DNA from: Faecalibacter rhinopitheci
Lineage (GTDB): Bacteria > Bacteroidota > Bacteroidia > Flavobacteriales > Weeksellaceae
DNA length: 64,000 nt
Assembly: GCF_015234135.1 (NCBI RefSeq)
Contig: NZ_JADGIK010000001.1
Coordinates: 124,001-188,000 of the forward strand
Direction: 5' to 3'
Shown: in pieces, positions 54,624 to 63,443 of the stretch
How the letters are laid out: each line of letters begins with the position of its first letter
How positions within the stretch are numbered: the first letter of the stretch is position 1
Notes under the pieces: model-generated
Databases searched by the model: none
What the model was told of the DNA's origin: nothing
Seen by the model: only the letters and a program-made list of their open reading frames with translations
Program-made: the position numbers and the translations under genes

Positions 54624-56162
54624 TTATGATTTAGGCATAACTTTATAAGTTGGATCTTCTTCTATATTAACTTCTATAACTCCATTTGCTTTGTTTAATA
54701 AAAGTATAGAATCAGTACTTAGATGACGTAAAATGACTTTCTTATTTCTTATTGCATACTTTGAAGTAATTAAATCCAAAGCTTCTATAGCACTCATGTC
54801 AACAATACGACTTTCTTTCATATCAATTACTATTTCATTTGGATCATCAATTACATCAAATTTTTCGTAAAAACCTGCAACAGAACCAAAAAATAATGGT
54901 CCATAAATTTCATAAATTTTTCGTCCACTTTCATCTACAGATTTACGCGCTCTAATTCGTTTAGCATTGTCCCAAGCATAGATTAAAGCGCACAAAATAA
55001 CGCCCACAAAAACAGCTAAAGCCAAATTATGTACAACTACGGTAATACCAGCAACAACTACAACAACTAATATGTCTGAAACGGGCATTTTTGTAATGAG
55101 TTTGAAGAATCCCCATTTAAAGGTAGAAATTGCAACCATCATCATCACTCCTACTAAAGCTGCCATCGGAATTTTTTCAATTACTGGCGCTCCAATTAAA
55201 ATAATAATTAAAATCGTAATTGCTCCAATTGCAGGTGCAATACGTGTACGAGATCCTGCTTCTAAATTAACAAATGTTTGCGCTATCATAGCACAACCTC
55301 CCATTCCACCAAAGAACCCGTTAGCTATATTTGCCGTTCCTTGAGCAATTGCTTCTTTATTAGATTGACCTTTAGAATTGGTGATTTCGTCTACCAAAGT
55401 TAACGTTAATAATGTTTCTATTAAACCTACCGACCCCATAATAATAGCATAGGGTAGAATAATTTCTAAGGTTTCCCACGTAAAAGGAATCATCGGAATA
55501 TGAAATGAAGGTAAATCACCTTTAATAGCTGCAATATCACCAACCGTTTTAGTATCAATATTAAAACCCAATACAATTCCAAAAACTACCATAATTGCAA
55601 CCAATGAAGCAGGAATTAATTTAGTGATTTTAGGGAAGAAGTAAACGATGAGTATAGTAAGTAATGTTAAACCTACCAATGTATATAATGGTGTTCCATT
55701 TAACCATGAGGTTATTCCATTATCTACTATTTTAAATTGTTCTATTTGGGACATAAAAATTACAATTGCCAATCCATTTAGAAATCCATACATCACTGGC
55801 TGAGGAATAAGTCGAACGAATTTACCAAGTTTTAAAACTCCAACTAAAATTTGAAATATCCCTGCTAACGCTACTGCCGCAAAAACATATTCTACACCAT
55901 GCGAAACATTTAGTGCAATTAATGTAATAACTGTTGCACCAGCACCACCTGAAACCATTCCGGGACGTCCACCAAAAATAGCAGTTACAATCCCCATTAT
56001 AAAAGCAGCATATAATCCTACCAAAGGACCCAATCCCGCTAATATAGAGAATGATAAAGATTCTGGAATCATCGTCATCGCTACCGTTAAACCTGCTAAT
56101 ATTTCATTTTTATAATTGATGGGTTGATCAATTTTAAAGTGATTTTTTATTGCTTCTATCAT
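54624..56162 (-). CDS. SulP family anion transporter
   Basis: A 512-aa permease of the SLC26/SulP family with about 12-14 helices and a C-terminal STAS domain (about residues 400-505, with DMKESRIVDMSAIEAL). The N-terminal YKNEILAGLTVAMTMIPESLSFSILAGLGPLVGLYAA is the SulP signature. Bacterial members carry sulfate, bicarbonate, dicarboxylates or other anions; no cysteine or carbonic-anhydrase genes nearby show which. A TATTTTTG −7 box lies at 56180-56187 (minus). Confidence 0.92.
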   Translation of the reverse strand: MIEAIKNHFKIDQPINYKNEILAGLTVAMTMIPESLSFSILAGLGPLVGLYAAFIMGIVTAIFGGRPGMVSGGAGATVITLIALNVSHGVEYVFAAVALAGIFQILVGVLKLGKFVRLIPQPVMYGFLNGLAIVIFMSQIEQFKIVDNGITSWLNGTPLYTLVGLTLLTILIVYFFPKITKLIPASLVAIMVVFGIVLGFNIDTKTVGDIAAIKGDLPSFHIPMIPFTWETLEIILPYAIIMGSVGLIETLLTLTLVDEITNSKGQSNKEAIAQGTANIANGFFGGMGGCAMIAQTFVNLEAGSRTRIAPAIGAITILIIILIGAPVIEKIPMAALVGVMMMVAISTFKWGFFKLITKMPVSDILVVVVVAGITVVVHNLALAVFVGVILCALIYAWDNAKRIRARKSVDESGRKIYEIYGPLFFGSVAGFYEKFDVIDDPNEIVIDMKESRIVDMSAIEALDLITSKYAIRNKKVILRHLSTDSILLLNKANGVIEVNIEEDPTYKVMPKS

Positions 56163-56179
56163 AATTGTAATAAGTTGGC

Positions 56180-56187
56180 CAAAAATA
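56180..56187 (-). promoter_or_regulatory. SulP −7 box
   Basis: On the minus strand TATTTTTG followed by GCC fits TAnnTTTG and lies 17 bp before the ATG at 56162. A weak −33 TTCG is about 19 bp further up. Confidence 0.45.
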
Positions 56188-56326
56188 CAATCAATTCAAG
56201 CTTAATCGAAGAATTTTATCAATAAATATATTTTAAAATGCTAGTATAAGTACAAAAGAAAACTAAATTAAATTTTGGGTAATATCAGCAATGTTTATAC
56301 CTTTATCTTTATAAATTCATACTGTA

Positions 56327-58105
56327 ATGACACATTTAGAAAAGCTTCAAGCGATTCGTTCTTTAATGAAAGAGCAAAACATTGACGCCTACATCATACC
56401 TTCATCTGATCCTCATATTAGCGAATATTTACCCGATCATTATAAATGCATCGAATGGACTTCAGGATTCACAGGTTCAGCCGGTACATTAATGATTACG
56501 CAAGAATTCGCAGGTTTATGGACAGATTCTCGTTACTTTGTACAAGCAAAAGAGCAGTTAGAAGGAAGTGGTTTTGAATTAGTGAAATTAAAAGTTCAAC
56601 ACGCGCCTGAATATGTTCAATGGGTAAGCGAACATTTACCTACGGGTGCTAAAGTGGCTTTTGATGGAAATTTAGCTTCTTTATTAGTGGCCAATACGAT
56701 CAAAAATACATTAGCACCTTTAGGATATTCTATTGATGGACACGCTGATTTATTAGGACCAAATTGGGAAAATCGCCCAACTTTACCGGTCAATCCAGCT
56801 TATACATTACCTGTTTCTACAACGGGTCAATCAACTGTAGATAAGATTGCAGCCATCAAAGCCCAATTAAAATCAAAACGTGCGGATGCACATTTAATCT
56901 CGTCTTTAGACGATTTAGCGTGGGCATTGAACGTTCGTGGAACAGATGTTCCTTGTAATCCTGTCGTTTTAGGTTTTGCATTTATCAGCGAGAACGAAAC
57001 AAACTTATACATTACAGCAGGAAAATTATCAGAAGAAGCAGTTGCTGAATTCAATTCTTACGGTGTAACGATCAAACCTTACGAAGAAGTTTACGATAAA
57101 TTAAAATCCTTAGAAAAAGGAACATCAATTTTAGTCGACCCAAAACGTACATGTTTTGCTGTTTATGATTCTATCCCAGAAGGTGTTCAAATCATCGAAG
57201 ACATGAATCCTTCGACGATGTTAAAAGCCATTAAAAACGAGGTTGAGGTTTCCCATACACGCAATGCAATGATAAATGATGGTGTTGCTTTAACTAAATT
57301 TTTTAAATGGGTTGAAGAAAATGTAGCTTCTGGTGAATTGTCTGAAATCTCTATTGCAGATTATTTAGCAGGATTACGTTCAGAGCAACCAGGTTTCAAA
57401 GATATCTCATTCGGAACAATTGCAGGTTATAAGGCCCACGGAGCATTACCTCATTACTCTGCTACACTCGAAAGTAACTCGTTATTAGAACAAAACGGAT
57501 TATTATTAGTGGATTCAGGTGGCCAATACGAAAATGGAACAACAGATATTACACGTGTTATTTCATTAGGAAATATTACACAAGCAGAGAAAGAAGATTA
57601 TACATTAGTATTAAAGGGAACGATTGAAGGCTCAATGGCAATTTTTCCAAAGGGAACGCGTGGTTACCAAATTGATGCTATTACACGTAGACCAATGTGG
57701 CAAACATTACGTAACTATGGTCACGGAACAGGTCACGGAGTTGGATTTTTCTTAAACGTACATGAAGGTCCTCACGTATTTAACGGAACCGCTACTGATA
57801 TTGCAATTGAACCGGGAATGATTACATCAATTGAACCGGGGTTGTACAAAGAAGGTGAATATGGGATTCGTATAGAAAACTTAGTATTATCAAAAGAATT
57901 AAAATCTTCTCAATATGGAGATTTTATGGATTTTGAAACATTAACAATATGTTACATTGCAACAGATTTAGTGGAAAAATCTGTACTAGACAAAGTGCAC
58001 ATTGATTGGTTAAATCAGTACAATGAATGTGTTTATAATCAATTAGAAAGTAAATTGACTATTGAAGAAAAAAATTGGTTAAGAGAAAAAACTAAAGCAA
58101 TATAA
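56327..58105 (+). CDS. Aminopeptidase P family (M24B) metallopeptidase
   Basis: A 592-aa Xaa-Pro aminopeptidase of the three-domain type: two creatinase-like N-terminal domains, then the pita-bread catalytic domain. The metal ligands fall in VDSGGQYENGTTDITR (two Asp), GHGTGHGVGFFLNVHEGPH (His) and SIEPGLYKEGEYGIRIEN (two Glu). It has no signal peptide and is cytoplasmic. Codon choice is richer in C-ending codons than in neighbouring genes. It is monocistronic with a strong terminator. Confidence 0.94.
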   Translation: MTHLEKLQAIRSLMKEQNIDAYIIPSSDPHISEYLPDHYKCIEWTSGFTGSAGTLMITQEFAGLWTDSRYFVQAKEQLEGSGFELVKLKVQHAPEYVQWVSEHLPTGAKVAFDGNLASLLVANTIKNTLAPLGYSIDGHADLLGPNWENRPTLPVNPAYTLPVSTTGQSTVDKIAAIKAQLKSKRADAHLISSLDDLAWALNVRGTDVPCNPVVLGFAFISENETNLYITAGKLSEEAVAEFNSYGVTIKPYEEVYDKLKSLEKGTSILVDPKRTCFAVYDSIPEGVQIIEDMNPSTMLKAIKNEVEVSHTRNAMINDGVALTKFFKWVEENVASGELSEISIADYLAGLRSEQPGFKDISFGTIAGYKAHGALPHYSATLESNSLLEQNGLLLVDSGGQYENGTTDITRVISLGNITQAEKEDYTLVLKGTIEGSMAIFPKGTRGYQIDAITRRPMWQTLRNYGHGTGHGVGFFLNVHEGPHVFNGTATDIAIEPGMITSIEPGLYKEGEYGIRIENLVLSKELKSSQYGDFMDFETLTICYIATDLVEKSVLDKVHIDWLNQYNECVYNQLESKLTIEEKNWLREKTKAI

Positions 58106-58118
58106 TTTTAAATTAAAT

Positions 58119-58147
58119 AAAAAAGGAAGTCTTAGACTTCCTTTTTT
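58119..58147. terminator. Bidirectional terminator after aminopeptidase P
   Basis: AAAAAAGGAAGTC (58119-58131) pairs with GACTTCCTTTTTT (58135-58147) around TTA, between convergent genes. Confidence 0.92.
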
Positions 58148-58149
58148 AT

Positions 58150-58665
58150 TTATAACTCTAAACTTCCTTCTACTCCTCCATCTTCAATTTTACTACCTGT
58201 TGCTGCAGCAAATAGCATTTTTGACATCGCTACTAATTTATTTTCTTTGGTTTCATAATAATACCCATCATTTGGAGTCACTTTAATAACACTAACATTA
58301 GGATCATCTTTTCCATCAAACCAGGCATTCGCAAAATTACTCCAATATTTATCAATCAATACTTTATCTTGTGATACAGAAGCTTTTCCTTTAATAAATA
58401 CATATTCGTATTTTGAGTTGTTCATAAAATAAAGCTCAACATCAGGATCTTGTAAAATATCTTTATTTTTCTCACTAGTCACATCACTTAAGAACCAAAG
58501 ATTACCATTATCATCCACTTCTTGTAAAGCCATTGGGCGACTATTGGTATTGGTTTTTAAATTAGTACTAAAAAAGCAAGTTCCTGCATTTTCTGCTATA
58601 GTTTTAATTTTTTCTATTGCTGTATTGCCAGCTAAATTTTCGGTTGGTGAAATACTTTTTCCCAT
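58150..58665 (-). CDS. Pyridoxamine 5'-phosphate oxidase-fold (general stress protein 26-like) protein
   Basis: A 171-aa FMN-binding split-barrel protein: SRPMALQEVDDNGNLWFLSD, DVELYFMNNSKYEYVFIKGKASV and LIDKYWSNFANAWFDGKDDPNVSVIKVTP match the general stress protein 26 group. It probably binds FMN or a related flavin; the reaction is unknown. The ATG at 58665 (MGKSISPTENLAG) is chosen over 58728, whose extension lacks similarity to the family start. Confidence 0.87.
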   Translation of the reverse strand: MGKSISPTENLAGNTAIEKIKTIAENAGTCFFSTNLKTNTNSRPMALQEVDDNGNLWFLSDVTSEKNKDILQDPDVELYFMNNSKYEYVFIKGKASVSQDKVLIDKYWSNFANAWFDGKDDPNVSVIKVTPNDGYYYETKENKLVAMSKMLFAAATGSKIEDGGVEGSLEL

Positions 58666-58904
58666 AATAGATTTGTTGGTTATATTAATGCTTAAACAAC
58701 AACTATACCTCATTAATTTTTCAGTCACTTAAATTATTGTTAAAATAAGGTTGAGCTATGTTTATTAATAAGGTTGAATTATCAAATTCATTTTTATTAA
58801 AAAAACTTATCATCCCAATTAGATTAATTATAAATTAAAATTGGAATAAAATAATCTTAAAGCATTGATTATCTTTATAAATATCACTCAATTAACACAT
58901 AAGC

Positions 58905-59498
58905 ATGAGAAACAAATCTAAAGTAAGTAGACGGTTTTTTCTAAAGACTTCCAGTTTAATAACAGTTTTTTCATTACTGCCATCAACTGTTAAAGCATTA
59001 TATGAAGAAGCAAAACAATTTATTATTCCGAAGAAAAAAATTAACTCGATTATATTAAATATTAATAATAAAAATTATTCAATTCCTACCGATACTCGAT
59101 CTACTCTTTTGGATGTTTTACGTGAACAGCTCCATTTCACCGGCACAAAAAAAGGATGCGATCATGGACAATGTGGAGCTTGTACCGTTCATATCGATGG
59201 TAAAACAGCCTTGAGTTGTTTGACTTTAGCAAGTATGGTAAAGGATAAAAAAATCACTACCATCGAAGGAATTGCCACTGGTGAAGAATTGCATCCGATG
59301 CAAGAAGCTTTTATTTCGTACGATGGTTTCCAATGCGGATATTGTACGCCTGGACAGATTATGTCGGCGATTGCGTGTGTAAACGAAGGAAAAACCAAAT
59401 CTGAAAATCAAATCAAAGAATTTATGAGTGGTAATTTATGCCGTTGTGGTGCTTACAATGGAATTGTTGAATCGATCCAAAAAGTTGCAAAAGTATGA
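58905..59498 (+). CDS. paoA: Aldehyde oxidoreductase 2Fe-2S subunit with Tat signal
   Basis: A 197-aa small subunit of a xanthine-oxidase-family enzyme, PaoA/YagT-like. A perfect Tat motif SRRFFLK (residues 8-14) is followed by a hydrophobic stretch, so the complex is probably exported folded to the periplasm. Two 2Fe-2S clusters are complete: Cys85, 90, 93 and 105 (GCDHGQCGAC...SC) and Cys144, 147, 179 and 181 (CGYC...CRC). The stop overlaps the next gene's start by 4 bp. Confidence 0.9.
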   Translation: MRNKSKVSRRFFLKTSSLITVFSLLPSTVKALYEEAKQFIIPKKKINSIILNINNKNYSIPTDTRSTLLDVLREQLHFTGTKKGCDHGQCGACTVHIDGKTALSCLTLASMVKDKKITTIEGIATGEELHPMQEAFISYDGFQCGYCTPGQIMSAIACVNEGKTKSENQIKEFMSGNLCRCGAYNGIVESIQKVAKV

Positions 59499-60487
59499 GA
59501 CCCTTTCAAATTGAACAACCGAAAACAATTGCAGAAGCCTTGCGTTTAAAAAATTCAAGCGCTCAATTTATTGCAGGTGGAACCAATCAATTGGATTTGA
59601 TGAAAAAACACATTGCACCACCTGAAACTTTGATTGATTTGCAACACGCTTTATCGAATGTTATTAAAGAAGAAAAAAAGCATATTGTAATTGGCGCAAA
59701 TGTTAAGAATGCGACTTTAGGAGAAAATCCACTTATTCTACAGCATATTCCTCTGGTTGCAGAAGCTGTATTAACGGGAGCTTCGCAACAGATTCGAAAT
59801 ATGGCCTCTACAGCAGGTAATTTAATGCAACGCACACGCTGTGTTTATTTTTATGACCCGACAACACCTTGCAACAAAAGAGAACCACAGTCGGGGTGCA
59901 GTGCTTTGAATGGCGAAAATCGAATGAGCGCAATTATCGGTTATAATCCGCATTGTGTAGCTACTCATCCTTCCGATCTTTGTATTGCTTTAGTTGCTTT
60001 AGATGCAAAAGTGTACGCTACTTCAATTACAAAACAAAAAATTGAAATTCCATTTAAAGATTTTCATAAACTTCCTGAAAATACACCGTGGTTAGATCAT
60101 AATTTACCAAACGATGCCATTGTTACCCATTTAGAAATTCCAAAAGATAACCTTCATCAATATTATGCTTATATCAAATTACGTGACAGAACTTCTTATG
60201 CTTTTGCATTGGTTTCGGTTGCTGCAGCGTTTCAATTAAATGGTGATCAGATGAAGAATGTTCGCTTAGCTTCTGGTGGTGTTGCCCATAAACCTTGGCG
60301 TTGGTTTGAAGCTGAAAAATTCTTAAATGGAAAAACTCCAACTCGAGAAAACTTTAAACAAGCAGCCTTACTCATCACGAAAGATATTCAACCATTAAGT
60401 GGAAACGCTTATAAAATTGACTTGTTAAAAGGCGCTGTCCTTGTGGCATTAGAAAATGCGTTAAATCCAAACTCAAAACAAAACTAA
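59495..60487 (+). CDS. paoB: Aldehyde oxidoreductase FAD subunit
   Basis: A 330-aa FAD-binding subunit (PaoB/YagS-like) with IAGGTNQLDLMKKH and SQQIRNMASTAGNLMQRTRC as FAD-binding blocks. Cys116, 126, 135 and 154 sit where E. coli PaoB has an extra [4Fe-4S] cluster, so a third cluster type is likely here. It has no signal and is presumed to be carried out with the Tat-bearing subunit. It overlaps paoA by 4 bp and is 2 bp before paoC. Confidence 0.9.
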   Translation: MRPFQIEQPKTIAEALRLKNSSAQFIAGGTNQLDLMKKHIAPPETLIDLQHALSNVIKEEKKHIVIGANVKNATLGENPLILQHIPLVAEAVLTGASQQIRNMASTAGNLMQRTRCVYFYDPTTPCNKREPQSGCSALNGENRMSAIIGYNPHCVATHPSDLCIALVALDAKVYATSITKQKIEIPFKDFHKLPENTPWLDHNLPNDAIVTHLEIPKDNLHQYYAYIKLRDRTSYAFALVSVAAAFQLNGDQMKNVRLASGGVAHKPWRWFEAEKFLNGKTPTRENFKQAALLITKDIQPLSGNAYKIDLLKGAVLVALENALNPNSKQN

Positions 60488-60489
60488 CT

Positions 60490-62697
60490 ATGGCTTTTTT
60501 TGATGAAACAAATATTGAAAGATTTTCAAATGAAGGTCGTGTAGAAGGCATTGCGAAAGTAACAGGAAAAGGAAAATATGCAGCAGAATATGATTTACCC
60601 CAGATGTGTTATGCAGTCTTAGTGGACAGTAAAATTCCAGCAGGTAAAATTTCATCCATTCAAACAGAAATTGCTCAACAAGTGGATGGCGTTTTAGAAA
60701 TCATTAACTATTTCAATAAACAAACAGTCCCTGGACTGGCTACTCCAGAAAAGATAAAAGAATCTAAATTTGGATTACCTATTTTTCATACTGATACCAT
60801 CTATTTTAAAGGACAACCAGTAGCAATGGTAATTGCTACGACGCTAGAAGATGCTACCTATGCTGCTTCATTAGTAGAGGTAAAATACCAAGCATCTGAA
60901 TATGAAGTGGATTTTCACAAAAAACATCCTACTGTTCCCTTGCAAGCTGCAGGAAAAGAAAATGGAAATATTGAAAATTGGAACCCTACAACTAAATTTA
61001 TAGAACAAGAATATACGATTGAAATGGAAGTGCATCATCCTATGGAAATGCACGCCACTATAGCCCATTGGAAGGGGAACGATCGATTACGTCTTTTTGA
61101 TAAAAATCAAGGCGTATTAACGGTTCAAAAAACCATTTCTGCATTATATGATCTTCCACCCAAAAATGTAGAAGTAATCAGTGAATTTGTTGGAGGTGGA
61201 TTTGGTTCTGGCTTAAAAGTTTGGCCACATGTTTTAGCGGCGACAATGGCTGCAAAACACGTTAAACGACCTGTAAAATTAATGCTGACACGGCCACAGA
61301 TGTTTTACTCTGTTGGGTATCGACCATCTTCTTGGCAAAAAATCAAAATTGGAGTTGATCAAAATTTAAAATTTACCGGATTAATTCATCAAGCCAAGAA
61401 CAATTGCGCGATATATGATCCATTTAATGATCGTATTACGCGTGTTTCACGATTAATTTATCACTTTGGACATCTTAAAACTGAAGAAGCAGTTGTCCCT
61501 TTGAATTTAGCGGCACCCACTTGGAAACGTGGACCTGGAGATGCTACTGGAGATTTTGCAATTGAGTGTGCAATTGATGAATTGAGTTACCACCTGAACA
61601 TTGATCCCATTAAATTACGAAAAATGAATTTAGCATTAGACCAAAATCCTGATAATGGATTGCAATGGTCTTCTAATTTTATAGCTGAAGCAATACAAAT
61701 TGGAGCTAAGAAAATTGGCTGGAATAAAAGAAAACCTCAACCACAAGCAGAAAAAGAAGGCGATTGGCAAATTGGTTATGGAATGGCTGTCGGCATGTGG
61801 CATGCTGGACGACAACAAGCTAGTGCTAATTTAACCCTGACACCTCAAGGTGATTTAATTTTACGGACAGCAATGACCGATATAGGTACAGGTACAGGAA
61901 CGGCGATGGTGAATGTTATGCACGAATCTACTGGATTTCCGAAAAATCGTATCAAAGTTGAATTAGGTCATTCGGACTTACCACCCGCAAAAAACCAAGG
62001 TGGAAGTACTGGATTATCATCCATTGTAGGTGCAGTACATCTTTTAGCAGAAGATTTTAAAAAATCGTTGTTAAAATATGGTTCTACCATTCATAAAGAA
62101 TGGGAAAAATTAGATTTTAATTCTTTGCAGGTTACTGATACAGCTTTAAATATTGATAATTACAGCCTTACTTTAGAACAATTTTTTAAAGAATTGGAAT
62201 TAGAAAAATTAGAATTAGAAGCTACATCTGGTCCTGATAGTGAAAGAGAAAAATGGGCATTCGTTGTTTCTGCAGCACATTTTTGCAAAGTAAGAGTTCA
62301 TCTATTAACTGGTAAAGTTGTTATCGATCAATTGGTTGCTGTAGTCGATGGTGGAAGTATTATTAATCCAAAAGCCGCAGAAAATCAAATTATTGGTGCT
62401 GCTTTTGGTGGTATTGGAATGGCTTTATTGGAAGAACAACATGTAGATTCAAAATTGGGAACTTTGGTTGGACATGACTTAGCTGGCTATCATTTTGCAG
62501 TAAATGCTGATGGACCAAAAATAGATGTAACATTTATTAATAAACCCGATCCATATATTAATCCAAATGGCGCGAAAGGAATAGGTGAAGTAGGAATTAT
62601 TGGTACTGCACCTGCCATTGCCAATGCAATTTATAACGCCACTGGAAAAAGAATCCGTAGTTTACCCATTACGGCGGATAAAATTTTAAAAGCATAA
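60490..62697 (+). CDS. paoC: Aldehyde oxidoreductase molybdenum-cofactor subunit
   Basis: A 735-aa catalytic subunit (PaoC/YagR-like) of the xanthine-oxidase family. FVGGGFGSGLKVWPHV is the Moco-binding start, QGGSTGLSSIVGAV and GAKGIGEVGI follow, and the base-catalyst Glu700 is in the last of these. The PaoABC complex oxidises aromatic and aliphatic aldehydes in the E. coli periplasm; the substrate here is inferred. The dedicated chaperone gene paoD and cofactor-synthesis genes are not in the window. Confidence 0.9.
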   Translation: MAFFDETNIERFSNEGRVEGIAKVTGKGKYAAEYDLPQMCYAVLVDSKIPAGKISSIQTEIAQQVDGVLEIINYFNKQTVPGLATPEKIKESKFGLPIFHTDTIYFKGQPVAMVIATTLEDATYAASLVEVKYQASEYEVDFHKKHPTVPLQAAGKENGNIENWNPTTKFIEQEYTIEMEVHHPMEMHATIAHWKGNDRLRLFDKNQGVLTVQKTISALYDLPPKNVEVISEFVGGGFGSGLKVWPHVLAATMAAKHVKRPVKLMLTRPQMFYSVGYRPSSWQKIKIGVDQNLKFTGLIHQAKNNCAIYDPFNDRITRVSRLIYHFGHLKTEEAVVPLNLAAPTWKRGPGDATGDFAIECAIDELSYHLNIDPIKLRKMNLALDQNPDNGLQWSSNFIAEAIQIGAKKIGWNKRKPQPQAEKEGDWQIGYGMAVGMWHAGRQQASANLTLTPQGDLILRTAMTDIGTGTGTAMVNVMHESTGFPKNRIKVELGHSDLPPAKNQGGSTGLSSIVGAVHLLAEDFKKSLLKYGSTIHKEWEKLDFNSLQVTDTALNIDNYSLTLEQFFKELELEKLELEATSGPDSEREKWAFVVSAAHFCKVRVHLLTGKVVIDQLVAVVDGGSIINPKAAENQIIGAAFGGIGMALLEEQHVDSKLGTLVGHDLAGYHFAVNADGPKIDVTFINKPDPYINPNGAKGIGEVGIIGTAPAIANAIYNATGKRIRSLPITADKILKA

Positions 62698-62699
62698 TT

Positions 62700-62727
62700 A
62701 AAAAAGGATCAAAATTGATCCTTTTTA
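62700..62727. terminator. Bidirectional terminator after paoC
   Basis: AAAAAGGATCAA (62701-62712) pairs with TTGATCCTTTTT (62715-62726). The convergent NERD gene's stop codon overlaps it. Confidence 0.88.
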
Positions 62728-63285
62728 ATTGACATTGTATTTCTGAATCCTTGATTTAATTAACTCTTTCTGATGTTTATCTATCGAGTGATGCTTATAT
62801 TTCTTAATCGTTTTTAATAATTGTTGAGGTTGTACCACGTCGGTTGAAGTTTTTACTTTTAATTTACTTTTATCCGTAAATGCTACTATCGAATGATAAT
62901 CTATTGAAACGTCTTTTAAAACATAATTAAGTGCATAGATGTGTCCTAAATTTTGTCGAATTGGATTATAAAAATTATATTTAGATTTAGGAAATGATTG
63001 TGTCCAGTTTTCGGATCTTTCAGAACCTGTAATTGTACCTTGGTAATTTTTAGTTTCTATTACAAAAATACCATAATCAGAAATTACTATATGATCTATC
63101 TGCGATTGCTTACCTTTGATATTGAATTTAACATCATTAAATACTTCATATTTTCGCTCATCTAATTTTGCTAATTTACGAGCAATTATACGCTCTCCTT
63201 TTCTTCCTTTTATAGATGGAATAATGTATTTATAATAGGTTATTATTAATATAATGAATAATATAAAAAAGCAGCTAAGTAGCAT
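62725..63285 (-). CDS. NERD domain-containing membrane-anchored protein
   Basis: A 186-aa protein with an N-terminal membrane helix (about residues 3-24), then a nuclease-related NERD domain: GRKGERIIARKL, FNDVKF, QIDHIVISDYGIFVIETKNYQG and NPIRQNLGHIYAL. The D-x(n)-ExK core (Asp in QIDHI, Glu-Thr-Lys in IETKN) matches the restriction-endonuclease-like fold, so nuclease activity is possible but not shown for the family. It is a single gene, convergent with paoC. Confidence 0.88.
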   Translation of the reverse strand: MLLSCFFILFIILIITYYKYIIPSIKGRKGERIIARKLAKLDERKYEVFNDVKFNIKGKQSQIDHIVISDYGIFVIETKNYQGTITGSERSENWTQSFPKSKYNFYNPIRQNLGHIYALNYVLKDVSIDYHSIVAFTDKSKLKVKTSTDVVQPQQLLKTIKKYKHHSIDKHQKELIKSRIQKYNVN

Positions 63286-63443
63286 TAATAAAGAGTTTGA
63301 AGATATTCAAAAGGCGGCAAATATACTCTTTTATTGTTTTAAAATAACATCATATAGTATATAAAACAACTTTTAGATAAAATAAAATTTCCTATTTATA
63401 CTTATTGGCTTAGATTTTGTTGCGTAATTTTCAAACCTAAAAC

